Of a stretch of 64,000 nucleotides of DNA, positions 45,170-53,458 are shown piece by piece; within the stretch, counting starts at the first letter, position 1; each line of letters starts with the position of its first letter. Source of the DNA: Planktothrix paucivesiculata PCC 9631. Its GTDB lineage: Bacteria; Cyanobacteriota; Cyanobacteriia; Cyanobacteriales; Microcoleaceae. The notes under the pieces are model-generated. The model searched no databases. It had not been told where the DNA came from and was given only the letters and a program-made list of their open reading frames with translations. The stretch spans positions 14,855 to 78,854 of the forward strand of contig NZ_LR735025.1 of the NCBI RefSeq assembly GCF_900009265.2. The letters run 5' to 3'. The translations under genes and the position numbers were made by a program.

Positions 45170-45250
45170 TGTTAAATTCAACCTCAATAGTATCTTGATT
45201 TTAACAATTTTATTAGAGTTAGTCAAGAATCGGCGAGCGCGCTTTAACAG

Positions 45251-45352
45251 AACTTACGCACCCAACCAAAGAAACCGGGTTTTTACGAAAATACTTCGTT
45301 GTGACTCACATATTATCTAAAAAACCCGGTTTCTCGGGCGACCTGCGTAAGT
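45251..45352. repeat. nested inverted repeat, MITE-like palindromic element
   Basis: The outer arms are ACTTACGCA (45252-45260) and TGCGTAAGT (45344-45352). The inner arms are AGAAACCGGGTTTTT (45270-45284) and AAAAACCCGGTTTCT (45320-45334), both perfect. The ~100-bp unit is non-coding and could fold into a two-step hairpin. The GGACTTACGCA motif and the AAACCCGGTTTCT stem are both familiar as dispersed cyanobacterial repeats. Confidence 0.8.
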
Positions 45353-45447
45353 CCTATTTAATTTAGCTATTCTATAAAAGCCAGTTTGAAATTATCACTA
45401 AAATATGTAAAAATACAACTCAGTAAAACCTATAAAAAATTATCAGA

Positions 45448-45942
45448 ATGCTACCTATCCCTATTCCCCCAGAACCCGGCCAAGAATCCGTTTGGGATTA
45501 TCCCCGTCCCCCTCGTTTGGAAGATGTCAACCAACCGATTAAAGTAATATTTAATGGGATTATTTTAGCCGAAACCCAAGGGGCAAAACGAGTCTTAGAA
45601 ACCAGCCATCCCCCGGTATATTATATTCCGCCCGAAGATATTCAATTAGAGTATTTACAACAAACTTCTCGCAGAAGTTGGTGTGAATGGAAAGGGGCTT
45701 GTAGTTATTATAATATTACGGTCGGTGACAAACAAGCTGTTAATGCAGCCTGGAGTTATTTGAGTCCAGTTCCTGAATTTATTGATATTCAAAATTATTA
45801 TAGTTTTTATGCTAGTTTCATGGATGCTTGCTATGTGGGAGAAGAATTAGTTCAAGCCCAAACCGGGGATTTTTATGGGGGTTGGATTACTCAAAATATT
45901 GTGGGGCCATTTAAGGGAGAACCGGGAACAATGGGGTGGTAA
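45448..45942 (+). CDS. DUF427 domain-containing protein
   Basis: A 164-aa protein with the DUF427 core: IKVIFNGIILAETQGAKRVL, the HPPVYYIPPEDI segment, SWCEWKGACSYYNI and the C-terminal YVGEELVQAQTGDFYGGWIT. DUF427 proteins are small beta-rich proteins of unknown function common in cyanobacteria. The N-terminus VWDYPRPPRLE is the usual one. It stands alone between the nested repeat and a convergent gene. Full length. Confidence 0.9.
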   Translation: MLPIPIPPEPGQESVWDYPRPPRLEDVNQPIKVIFNGIILAETQGAKRVLETSHPPVYYIPPEDIQLEYLQQTSRRSWCEWKGACSYYNITVGDKQAVNAAWSYLSPVPEFIDIQNYYSFYASFMDACYVGEELVQAQTGDFYGGWITQNIVGPFKGEPGTMGW

Positions 45943-45955
45943 TCTATACTATTTA

Positions 45956-45989
45956 ACCTACAAAACCCGCCTAAGCGAGTTCTGTAGGT
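45956..45989. terminator. imperfect hairpin between convergent genes
   Basis: ACCTACA (45956-45962) pairs with TGTAGGT (45983-45989). The inner AAAC...CGC/GCG...GTT continues the stem with two mismatches. The U-tract is poor on both strands. Confidence 0.5.
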
Positions 45990-46025
45990 ATAGAAATTTT
46001 AATTTGCTGAAACTGATTTAGGGTT

Positions 46026-46376
46026 TTATTTCAGTAATGATTCTGCTAACTGTTCTAAATGAATTGCACTATTAACTTCATAAAAAGATGTGGTTGGGGC
46101 TTTGACAAATAGGGATGACATTTCATTCATAATAGCTTCATAGGCTTCGGTGTGGTTATTGGAAGTATCCATATCACCAATATCTTCCCAGAAAATCAGA
46201 GCAATTCCCTTATCGGTTCCAGGTTCTTGAAGTAAATAAGCTCCTTGAAAACCTTCTTTATAGGTAGCTACCGCTTGTTCAAATAATGTTTGAGCTTCTT
46301 TAAATTTACCCGGTTTGAATTCACCGATGGCAACGTAGGCAACTTTTCGTCTTAAAAAATCCTGAAATTCAGACAT
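46026..46376 (-). CDS. ABM-like dimeric alpha/beta barrel protein
   Basis: A 116-aa protein with the antibiotic-biosynthesis-monooxygenase-like ferredoxin fold: KVAYVAIGEFKPGKFKEAQT (strand and helix), GFQGAYLLQEPG, and GIALIFWEDIGDMD. Such proteins bind small hydrophobic or heme-like ligands or act as cofactor-free monooxygenases; the substrate is unknown. The ATG gives MSEFQDFLRRK. Convergent with the DUF427 gene. Full length. Confidence 0.75.
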   Translation of the reverse strand: MSEFQDFLRRKVAYVAIGEFKPGKFKEAQTLFEQAVATYKEGFQGAYLLQEPGTDKGIALIFWEDIGDMDTSNNHTEAYEAIMNEMSSLFVKAPTTSFYEVNSAIHLEQLAESLLK

Positions 46377-46440
46377 AAGTTAATAAATGTAATAAACTGC
46401 AAGTTTTTGCACCAGAGTTAAGACTCAACCCCAAATAATT

Positions 46441-46545
46441 CTACCAGTTTAATCGCCAAAAACCATAGGGAATAACCGTGACCCTTTGACCCTTGGCAAG
46501 AATAACAACAATTGCGATCGCAATTAGTCCCCAGAAAAGCCCCAA
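46441..46545 (-). CDS. candidate small single-helix membrane peptide
   Basis: A short frame upstream of the ABM-like gene encodes GLFWGLIAIAIVVILAKG (one transmembrane helix) followed by QRVTVIPYGFWRLNW and a stop, 34 aa from a TTG. The composition resembles the tiny cyanobacterial membrane subunits, but it matches none of psb, pet or ndh small proteins I know. There is no good start or Shine-Dalgarno, and an upstream TAA limits it. It could be a relic. Confidence 0.25.
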   Translation of the reverse strand: MGLFWGLIAIAIVVILAKGQRVTVIPYGFWRLNW

Positions 46546-46625
46546 GTCTGTAAAATCTTAAAGAAATCAAAAAAACGTTCCTCTAGTAGCGAACCCAATT
46601 TCAATTTTACTTGGTGGTGTCAAAC

Positions 46626-47876
46626 GTGAATACAGTCCCCCCGCTCGATCTTAGCCTACAGTACAAAACCATTCAGGATGAAGTCAGCGCTTGTGTGCAA
46701 GCGGTCTTGGCTTCCGGTCGTTATATTGGAGGTTCAACGGTCGAAGCCTTTGAACAAGACTTTGGAGAATATATTGGGGTTAGGGAAACCATTGCCTGTA
46801 ACTCGGGAACCGATGCCCTATTTTTAGCCCTACGCGCCCTGAAGATTGGGCCAGGGGATGAAGTGATTACCACCCCCTTTACCTTTATCGCCACCGCAGA
46901 AATGATCAGTGCAGTGGGGGCAACGCCTGTATTTGTCGATATTGATGCCACAACTTTTAATCTCGATATTGAACAAATTCCCAACGCTGTCACCGAAAAA
47001 ACAAAAGCCATTATTCCCGTCCATTTATTTGGTCAACCTGTGGACATGACCCGATTAATGGCCGTGGCAAAATCCTATAATTTAGCGGTGATTGAAGACT
47101 GCGCCCAAGCTACCGGGGCCACTTGGAAGGGGCAAAAAGTTGGAAGTATCGGAGATATCGGCTGTTTTAGTTTCTTCCCCACGAAAAATTTAGGCGCCTG
47201 TGGCGATGGTGGGGCCGTAACTACCCAAGATCCGGCCCTGGCCCAAGCCATGAGAATTATCAAAGAACATGGTCAGTCAACCCGTTATAGTTCGGATACC
47301 ATTGGGATTAATAGCCGTTTAGATGCCCTACAAGCAGCGATTTTACGGATCAAACTGCGTTATCTCGATACCTGGAACCAACAACGGCAAACCCTTGCCA
47401 GACGGTATCACCAGTTACTCTATCCTCTCCCAGAAATTATCACACCCCAAGACATTACCTTTGGCGAAAGTGTGTGGAATCAATACACTATTCGGGTACA
47501 AACAGACCACAGGGAGCAGGGAGCAGGGGGAGCAGGGGGAGCAGGGGAAGCAGGGGAAGCAGGGGAAGTAAACTTACCCATTACCCATTACCCATTACCC
47601 ATTACCCATTACTCATTACCCTCCCTCAAACGACGAGATTATCTGCGAAACTACCTGCAAGAACAGGGAATTGGTTCTATGATTTACTATCCCATTCCCC
47701 TACATCAGCAACCGGTTTATCAAAATTTAGGCTATCAAGCCAATCAACTCCCGATTGTGGAAACCATTTGTCAGGAAGTCTTATCTTTACCCCTATTTCC
47801 CGAACTGTCTCCAGAACAGCAAGATCAGGTGATTACCGCCATCAAAGAAGGAGTGACTCAAATCCCGCAATTTTAG
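46626..47876 (+). CDS. DegT/DnrJ/EryC1/StrS aminotransferase with in-frame repeat insertion
   Basis: A PLP-dependent sugar aminotransferase (416 aa from GTG 46626; the frame opens at a TTG at 46611 and other GTGs exist). Family motifs: CNSGTDALFLALRALKIGPG, TTPFTFIATAEMIS, the PLP-phosphate-binding VIEDCAQATGA and the Schiff-base Lys in FSFFPTKNLGACGDGG, then NSRLDALQAAIL. It makes amino-sugar nucleotides for polysaccharide or glycoconjugate synthesis. Between WNQYTIRV and KRRDYLRNYLQEQG about 40 residues are coded by repeat DNA (GAGGAGEAGEAGE then LPITHYPLPITHY), absent from relatives. The frame is kept, so the protein may still work, with the insert in a surface loop. Confidence 0.9.
   Translation: MNTVPPLDLSLQYKTIQDEVSACVQAVLASGRYIGGSTVEAFEQDFGEYIGVRETIACNSGTDALFLALRALKIGPGDEVITTPFTFIATAEMISAVGATPVFVDIDATTFNLDIEQIPNAVTEKTKAIIPVHLFGQPVDMTRLMAVAKSYNLAVIEDCAQATGATWKGQKVGSIGDIGCFSFFPTKNLGACGDGGAVTTQDPALAQAMRIIKEHGQSTRYSSDTIGINSRLDALQAAILRIKLRYLDTWNQQRQTLARRYHQLLYPLPEIITPQDITFGESVWNQYTIRVQTDHREQGAGGAGGAGEAGEAGEVNLPITHYPLPITHYSLPSLKRRDYLRNYLQEQGIGSMIYYPIPLHQQPVYQNLGYQANQLPIVETICQEVLSLPLFPELSPEQQDQVITAIKEGVTQIPQF
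47509..47628. repeat. GGGAGCA and TTACCCA repeats inserted inside the DegT gene
   Basis: A purine-rich GGGAGCAGGGGAAGCAGG array (about 47509-47570) is followed by five or more TTACCCA heptamers (about 47574-47628). The order and composition match 4804-4937 in the ndhG-ndhE spacer. The length is compatible with the reading frame. Confidence 0.85.
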
Positions 47877-48129
47877 CAACCTATCTGGGCGCGTCTTTGT
47901 GGTGCGATTGTTTGTATACTGTTAGGTAACAAAACGATAAAAAAATTCACAATCATCCGTTAAAAATAGGTACAAGATCGCCCTAGACGACAGAAGCAAC
48001 TGACCGCAGTGTGAGTATCCTCACTAACTAAAGGTTAACGAAGAATCAATAACTAAAGGTCAACTGTCAAAATGCCTTTTTTTCGCTCCCAACTCTAAAA
48101 ATCTAACCACTAGGAGGAATACAACAAAC

Positions 48130-49806
48130 GTGAACCCACAGCAAGTCAAATCCAGACGACGCTATGACCCAGAGGAAATTGCCCGCTACCACCGTCGTCG
48201 CCCCTGGTTGGCGATCGGACGGACAATTATGGTGATTTGGTATTTCACCGGGTTTATTTTGGGGTTATTGTGGGATAAATGGCAACATGGGGACGTGGAA
48301 CATACCCCCCAACGGGCTACCCACCTGCGCCATGTGCTCACGGATTTAGGCCCTACCTATATTAAAGTCGGCCAAGCGCTTTCTACCCGTCCCGATTTAA
48401 TTAGAAAAGATTTTTTAGAGGAATTAACCAAACTTCAGGATCAATTGCCGCCCTTTAATCATAATCAGGCGATGGCAATTATTGAAGCGGAATTAGACCA
48501 GGATTTAGACAGTCTTTATAGGGAAATTTCTTCCGAACCCGTAGCGGCTGCTAGTTTGGGTCAAGTCTATCACGCCCGACTCAGAACTGGGGAAGAAGTG
48601 GCGGTTAAGGTACAACGGCCGAATTTATTACCCGTTTTAACCTTAGATTTATATTTAATGCGTTGGGCAGCGGGATGGCTTTCTCCGTGGCTTCCGTTGA
48701 ATTTAGGACATGATTTAAGCCTAATTGTCGATGAATTTGGGGTTAAGTTATTTGAGGAAATTGACTATATTAATGAAGGTCGGAATGCGGAACGGTTTGC
48801 CACCTATTTTGCCGATGATCCTAATGTCAAAGTCCCCTTGATTTATTGGCGTTACACCACCACTTGTGTTTTAACTTTAGAGTGGATTAATGGGTTTAAA
48901 TTAACCGATACCGAACGAATTAAAGCCGCTGGATTAGATCAGGATACTTTGATTGAAATTGGCGTGACCAGTGGTTTAAAACAACTCTTGGAATTTGGCT
49001 TTTTCCACGCCGATCCACACCCCGGAAATTTATTTGCTTTGCCCGATGGTCGCATGGCATTTATTGATTTTGGGATGATGGATCAGTTACAACAGAATAC
49101 AAAGGAAACCTTGGTGGATTCCGTGGTGCATTTGATTAATAAAGACTATGATCAACTGGCACTTGATTTCGTGAAATTAGGGTTTTTGTCGCCTGAAACT
49201 AATATTCAACCGATTATTCCTGCCTTGGAAATGGTCTTGGGGGATGTCATAGGTACTAGCGTTAAGGATTTTAATTTTAAAACGATTACCGATAGTTTTT
49301 CGGAATTAATGTATGAATATCCCTTCCGAGTTCCCGCCCAATTTGCCTTAATTATTCGTTCCTTGGTGACTCAAGAAGGAATTGCTTTGAGTTTGAATCC
49401 CGATTTCAAAATTGTGGATGTGGCCTATCCCTACGTCGCCCGTCGATTATTAAATGGTGAAACTCCAGCCCTGCGACGTCGTTTAATCGAAGTCCTATTT
49501 AAAGATGGGAAATTACAATGGCAACGATTAGAAAATATGATTGCGATCGCCCGATCAGATCGGAATTTTGATCTGTTACCTACGGCTCAATTAGGATTAA
49601 AATATTTAATGTCTGATGAAGGAGATTTCCTCCGCCGTCAAATTATTTCGGCTTTAACCGAAGATGATCGTCTCCATACCACAGAAGTTCAAAGGTTATG
49701 GACTTTAATTCAACCCGATTTAAAACCCAGTCGTTTATTTGATGCAGCTTGGGGAGCGATTAGTCAGTTATCAGTGATCAGTGATCAGTCATCAGTTAAA
49801 AGTTAA
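48130..49806 (+). CDS. ABC1/UbiB/AarF family atypical kinase
   Basis: A 558-aa paralogue of 43042-44721. Motifs: IKVGQALSTRPDLIRKDF (KxGQ), AAASLGQVYHARL, VAVKVQRPNL, ADPHPGNLFALP and DFGMMDQL. The GTG start has TAGGAGG about 13 bases upstream. The last ~15 residues (SQLSVISDQSSVKS) are coded by the CAGTTATCAGTGATCAG repeat array that continues past the stop, so the native end was probably altered. Role in quinone-related metabolism inferred from the family. It follows DegT by 253 bp; that gap holds a direct repeat AACTAAAGGT (about 48026 and 48050) and no gene. Confidence 0.92.
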   Translation: MNPQQVKSRRRYDPEEIARYHRRRPWLAIGRTIMVIWYFTGFILGLLWDKWQHGDVEHTPQRATHLRHVLTDLGPTYIKVGQALSTRPDLIRKDFLEELTKLQDQLPPFNHNQAMAIIEAELDQDLDSLYREISSEPVAAASLGQVYHARLRTGEEVAVKVQRPNLLPVLTLDLYLMRWAAGWLSPWLPLNLGHDLSLIVDEFGVKLFEEIDYINEGRNAERFATYFADDPNVKVPLIYWRYTTTCVLTLEWINGFKLTDTERIKAAGLDQDTLIEIGVTSGLKQLLEFGFFHADPHPGNLFALPDGRMAFIDFGMMDQLQQNTKETLVDSVVHLINKDYDQLALDFVKLGFLSPETNIQPIIPALEMVLGDVIGTSVKDFNFKTITDSFSELMYEYPFRVPAQFALIIRSLVTQEGIALSLNPDFKIVDVAYPYVARRLLNGETPALRRRLIEVLFKDGKLQWQRLENMIAIARSDRNFDLLPTAQLGLKYLMSDEGDFLRRQIISALTEDDRLHTTEVQRLWTLIQPDLKPSRLFDAAWGAISQLSVISDQSSVKS

Positions 49807-49955
49807 CAGTTGTTAGTTAACAGTTATTAGTTAAAAGTTAACAGTTAACTGTTTTTAGCCCACAAATATTAACTATGAACTCTTTACCGTCAACTGATGA
49901 CTGATAACTCTTACACTGATAACTGATGACTGATAACTGATTACTGATTACCGAT
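49758..49955. repeat. CAGTTATCAG/ACTGATAAC repeat array over the ABC1 kinase 3' end
   Basis: Degenerate copies of CAGTTATCAGT, AGTTAACAGTT and ACTGATAACTGATTAC run from inside the kinase reading frame, through its stop, to the start of the next gene. Same family as 2117-2158 and 3289-3440. Copies lie in both orientations and can pair. Confidence 0.8.
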
Positions 49956-49957
49956 TT

Positions 49958-50368
49958 ATGTTTAATTCTGCGAATCCGCCTTTAGTTTTGATTGTTGGGG
50001 GTTTATTCATTGGAATAACCTGTTGTACGGCTTTTGTTGTGAATCTCAAACAACTGTTAAAAGAATGGTCAAAAAATCGTTCTAGTCGTAATCTCGCTAA
50101 CTTGCGGGGGTTTCCCATACTGTTTCCCTTTCTGGGAGTTGGGTTAGGAATTTGTATTTTTCTGGCTTCCTGTTTAGAAGTTTTTGCCTTTTCAGAATCC
50201 TTTGCCTATGGGTTTTCTATTCCCTTAACGGCATTAATGGCTGGGTTAGTTTGGTATCAGTTAACTCGATTATTTAACCAATTAGAAGAAAAAGGTTTAA
50301 GAGGGATTGATTTAGACGATTTAAGTTTAGGTAAAATCATCCCTCAACAGAATCCACCGGAGAATTAA
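49958..50368 (+). CDS. hypothetical three-helix membrane protein
   Basis: A 136-aa protein with hydrophobic segments at about 8-28 (LVLIVGGLFIGITCCTAF), 52-72 (FPILFPFLGVGLGICIFL) and 83-103. Its charged tail QLEEKGLRGIDLDDLSLGK is conserved-looking. I do not recognise the family. It begins immediately after a repeat array and is convergent with ktrA, 13 bp away. The ATG start has no clear Shine-Dalgarno because of the repeats. Confidence 0.65.
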   Translation: MFNSANPPLVLIVGGLFIGITCCTAFVVNLKQLLKEWSKNRSSRNLANLRGFPILFPFLGVGLGICIFLASCLEVFAFSESFAYGFSIPLTALMAGLVWYQLTRLFNQLEEKGLRGIDLDDLSLGKIIPQQNPPEN

Positions 50369-50381
50369 TTGAGCCTAGAAA

Positions 50382-51080
50382 TTAACCCACTAAACGGTTA
50401 ATATCCTGATTAGAACCCACGACAACAATCATGGTTCCTTTGTAAAGTTTGCGATTAGAAAGGGGGTTAATTTCCATTTTATCCCCTTCATTTTTAATCG
50501 CTAAAAGATTTAATCCATAACGGCGCCGCAGTTCTAATTCGGCAATGGTTTTCCCATCAAATTCATCGGGGACAATCATTTCTACAATACTGTGTTCTGC
50601 ATCAAGTTCAAACTGATCGAGTAAACGGGGGCGAGTCAATTGTCGGGCTAATTGTTGTCCCATTTCCTGTTCTGGGAATACGACTAAATCGGCTCCCACT
50701 TTATTTAATAATTTAGCATGGGTTTCCGAAGATGCTTTCGCAATTACATTTGCAACACCCCCTTCTTTTAAGTTTAAAGTGGTGGTAATACTTTCGGCTA
50801 AAAAACTACCCACAGCGACAATTACCGTATCAAATTCTAAAATTCCTGCTTCTCGAAGTGCAGAGGTTTCAGTAGAATCTAACAGCAACGCATGGGAGGC
50901 TATTTGATCACTTAATGCCGAAGTCACTCGTTTTTCTTCTTTATCAACCGCGAGAACTTCATAACCGCTTTTGTGCAATGTTGAACAAACGGCACTTCCA
51001 AACCGACCTAATCCAATCACAGCAAATTGTCTTTTTTCAGTTCGGAGATTGCGTAAAAAATTCCAAGATGAGAAGTTCAT
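50382..51080 (-). CDS. ktrA: potassium uptake regulatory subunit KtrA/TrkA (RCK)
   Basis: A 232-aa cytoplasmic ring-forming regulator. An N-terminal RCK_N Rossmann domain (FAVIGLGRFGSAVCSTL, then VLAVDKEEKRV) binds NAD(H)/ATP/ADP. A C-terminal RCK_C domain starts near residue 150 (EHSIVEMIVPDEFDGKTI). It gates the KtrB channel encoded 36 bp upstream. This pair is the Na+-dependent Ktr K+ uptake system used by cyanobacteria under osmotic stress; ktrE is not adjacent. Full length. Confidence 0.92.
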   Translation of the reverse strand: MNFSSWNFLRNLRTEKRQFAVIGLGRFGSAVCSTLHKSGYEVLAVDKEEKRVTSALSDQIASHALLLDSTETSALREAGILEFDTVIVAVGSFLAESITTTLNLKEGGVANVIAKASSETHAKLLNKVGADLVVFPEQEMGQQLARQLTRPRLLDQFELDAEHSIVEMIVPDEFDGKTIAELELRRRYGLNLLAIKNEGDKMEINPLSNRKLYKGTMIVVVGSNQDINRLVG

Positions 51081-51116
51081 ATTATGGGTCTTTCAAAACG
51101 GCAAAATGTGAGTGGT

Positions 51117-52451
51117 TTATCCTACTAAAAGGTTTTCTTCAGGATAGTCAATCGACGTGGGTTTAGGATCACCCAAAATAGCCGACATTAATAACAGTAC
51201 CCCAACCCGTCCCATATACATTGTAGTAATAATAATCAATTGACTCAAGGGGGTTAAACCGCCGGTAATTCCCGTGGATAACCCCACCGTAGCAAAGGCA
51301 GAAACCACCTCAAATAAAATCGGCGCAAACGCAATTTCCGGCTGACTTAAAGAAATCAGAATTGCTGAGATACAAATTACCATAAACGAACCAAATAAAA
51401 CCCCAATAGCTTTTAAAATTAACGGGAGTGGAATTTGGCGTTTATAGCAAATCACTTCTTCTCGCCCCTGTAAAGCCGAACGAGTAGAATTAAATAAAAT
51501 CCTAACGGTTGTGGTTTTAATCCCGCCTCCGGTTCCCCCCGGACTAGCGCCAATAAACATCAAAATGATTGTGATAAATAACCCAGCAACGGTTAATTCT
51601 CCATTATTAATCGTATTAAATCCAGCTGTTCGGGTCGTTACTGATTGAAACCAAGCCGCCATAACTTGTCGAGGAAAATTAAGGGGTTCTAAGGTTCCTG
51701 GATTTCGATGTTCAGTAAAGAATAATAAAACTGTTCCTAAGACTAATAGAAAGATTGTGGTAGAAGTAACAACTCGGAAATGAATCGAAAAATCACGACG
51801 AAGGGGACGACTAGAGAATCGATTACAAATCCATAAATGAAGTTCTTGAATCACTTGATAGCCCATGCCTCCCCAAATAATTAAAAACGTAATGATAAAA
51901 TTTAATAAGGGAGAGTTAACATAGCGAATAAAGTTATCAGAGAATAATCCAAATCCGGCATTGTTGAAAGCATTTACACTATGAAAAAGGGCAAACCATA
52001 GTCCCTGATTCCATCCCAAATCAGGAACAAACACAAATAACAATAGAAAAACTCCGGTTATTTCAAATAGGGCGGTGGTTGCCACAATAGATTTTAATAA
52101 AGGCACAGCCCCCGCTATTCCCGAAGCATCTAAAGATTGTTGCAGGGCTAATTTATCCTTGAGGCGAAACTTTCGACCCAATACCAACAATAAAAAGGTG
52201 GTGACGGTCATGTATCCTAACCCCCCGACCTGAACCAGCACCAGGATTATCAACTGGCCCCAAAATGAGTAGAATTTGCCCACATCCACAACGGATAACC
52301 CGGTTACGCAAACCGCAGAGGTCGCAGTAAATAAAGCAGTTAAAGGATTACCCCAAGTTCTGGCACTTAAGGAGAAGGGCAACATCAATGAAATTGTCCC
52401 AACGGTAATTACCGCCAGGAAACCTAAACCAATTGTTCGAGATACGGTCAT
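51117..52451 (-). CDS. ktrB: potassium transporter membrane subunit KtrB/TrkH
   Basis: A 444-aa channel-like K+ transporter with four M1-P-M2 repeats. The selectivity-filter segments are visible: AVCVTGLSVVD, NAFNNAGFGLF, VTTRTAGFNTI and FATVGLSTGIT, each with the key Gly. ASPGGTGGGIKTTT after the third loop is the intramembrane-gate region of the family. It is translated from a non-ATG or early ATG start near 52451 and is followed by ktrA. Full length. Confidence 0.93.
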   Translation of the reverse strand: MTVSRTIGLGFLAVITVGTISLMLPFSLSARTWGNPLTALFTATSAVCVTGLSVVDVGKFYSFWGQLIILVLVQVGGLGYMTVTTFLLLVLGRKFRLKDKLALQQSLDASGIAGAVPLLKSIVATTALFEITGVFLLLFVFVPDLGWNQGLWFALFHSVNAFNNAGFGLFSDNFIRYVNSPLLNFIITFLIIWGGMGYQVIQELHLWICNRFSSRPLRRDFSIHFRVVTSTTIFLLVLGTVLLFFTEHRNPGTLEPLNFPRQVMAAWFQSVTTRTAGFNTINNGELTVAGLFITIILMFIGASPGGTGGGIKTTTVRILFNSTRSALQGREEVICYKRQIPLPLILKAIGVLFGSFMVICISAILISLSQPEIAFAPILFEVVSAFATVGLSTGITGGLTPLSQLIIITTMYMGRVGVLLLMSAILGDPKPTSIDYPEENLLVG

Positions 52452-52563
52452 GGAGTTAGGGTTAATCTTTAGGTGAAGTTATCAGAAAATTCCGAATCTA
52501 TAGGATCATACTGTAGGGATGCTTGCCTAATGGCATCACTCAAAAATTCTTCTTTTGATTCAG

Positions 52564-53430
52564 ATGAACTCAACACTCTATCAACAAATTCAGCACTTCT
52601 ATGATTCTTCTTCCGGTTTGTGGGAGGAGATTTGGGGAGAACATTTGCATCATGGATATTATGGCTTGGATGGCACTCTGAAAAAAGAACGGCGTCAAGC
52701 TCAAATTGACTTAATTGAAGAATTTCTCAACTGGGGACTAACACCCACAAATCAAGAGGAGTTACAAGGGTCTCGAATGCTTGACGTCGGCTGTGGAATT
52801 GGGGGAAGTTCATTATATTTAGCCGACAAATTTCAGGCCGATGTCACCGGAATTACCCTGAGTCCCGTCCAAGCCAAAAGGGCCACAGAACGCGCCCTAG
52901 AAGCTCAGTTACAGGAAAAAACGCAGTTTTTGGTCGGCGATGCCTTAGAAATGCCCTTCGAGAGCAATAGCTTTGATTTGGTGTGGTCTTTAGAAAGTGC
53001 CGAACACTTCCCCAATAAAATTCAGTTTTTGCGGGAAGCCTATCGAGTTTTGAAACCCGGCGGAACTTTGTTACTAGCTACTTGGTGTCATCGTCCCTTG
53101 GGGGGACAAGCCGGACAACTCACCGAGGAGGAGCGCCGACACCTAGCCGAAATTTATCGGGTTTACGCCTTACCCTATGTGATTGCTTTGCCCGAATATG
53201 AAGCGATCGCCACGGATCAAGGGTTTAAAAATATTCAAACAGCCGACTGGTCAAAGGCCGTGGCCCCCTTTTGGCATACGGTGATCGATTCCGCCTTTAA
53301 CCTGAATGCCATCGTCGGCCTGCTATTGAGTGGCCCCACAACCATTCAAGCCGCCCTAGCCTTACCCCTAATGAGTCGAGGCTATGACACGGGACTGATT
53401 CGTTTTGGTTTATTAACAGCAAGAAAATGA
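52564..53430 (+). CDS. gamma-tocopherol-type C-methyltransferase
   Basis: A 288-aa class I SAM methyltransferase. Its N-terminus QIQHFYDSSSGLWEEIWGEH with HHGYYG is characteristic of the gamma-tocopherol/MPBQ methyltransferase group. SAM motif I is MLDVGCGIGGSSLYLA; WSLESAEHFPNK and VLKPGGTLLLATWCHRP follow. It closely resembles, from memory, the cyanobacterial gamma-tocopherol methyltransferase but lacks that protein's N-terminal hydrophobic extension. The frame opens at a TTG at 52555; the ATG at 52564 is preferred. Related enzymes act on other compounds, so the substrate is a family-based guess. Confidence 0.85.
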   Translation: MNSTLYQQIQHFYDSSSGLWEEIWGEHLHHGYYGLDGTLKKERRQAQIDLIEEFLNWGLTPTNQEELQGSRMLDVGCGIGGSSLYLADKFQADVTGITLSPVQAKRATERALEAQLQEKTQFLVGDALEMPFESNSFDLVWSLESAEHFPNKIQFLREAYRVLKPGGTLLLATWCHRPLGGQAGQLTEEERRHLAEIYRVYALPYVIALPEYEAIATDQGFKNIQTADWSKAVAPFWHTVIDSAFNLNAIVGLLLSGPTTIQAALALPLMSRGYDTGLIRFGLLTARK

Positions 53431-53458
53431 TAAATAGGGCGGTGTGAATCAACCCCGA

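Noticed and set aside
45251-45352. CRISPR-like repeat
   Set aside because: Only a single nested palindrome with no spacer-repeat periodicity; no CRISPR array or cas gene is seen anywhere in the window.
47474-47929. 151-aa plus-strand ORF overlapping the DegT gene
   Set aside because: Alternate frame opened by the tandem repeats; no independent gene features.
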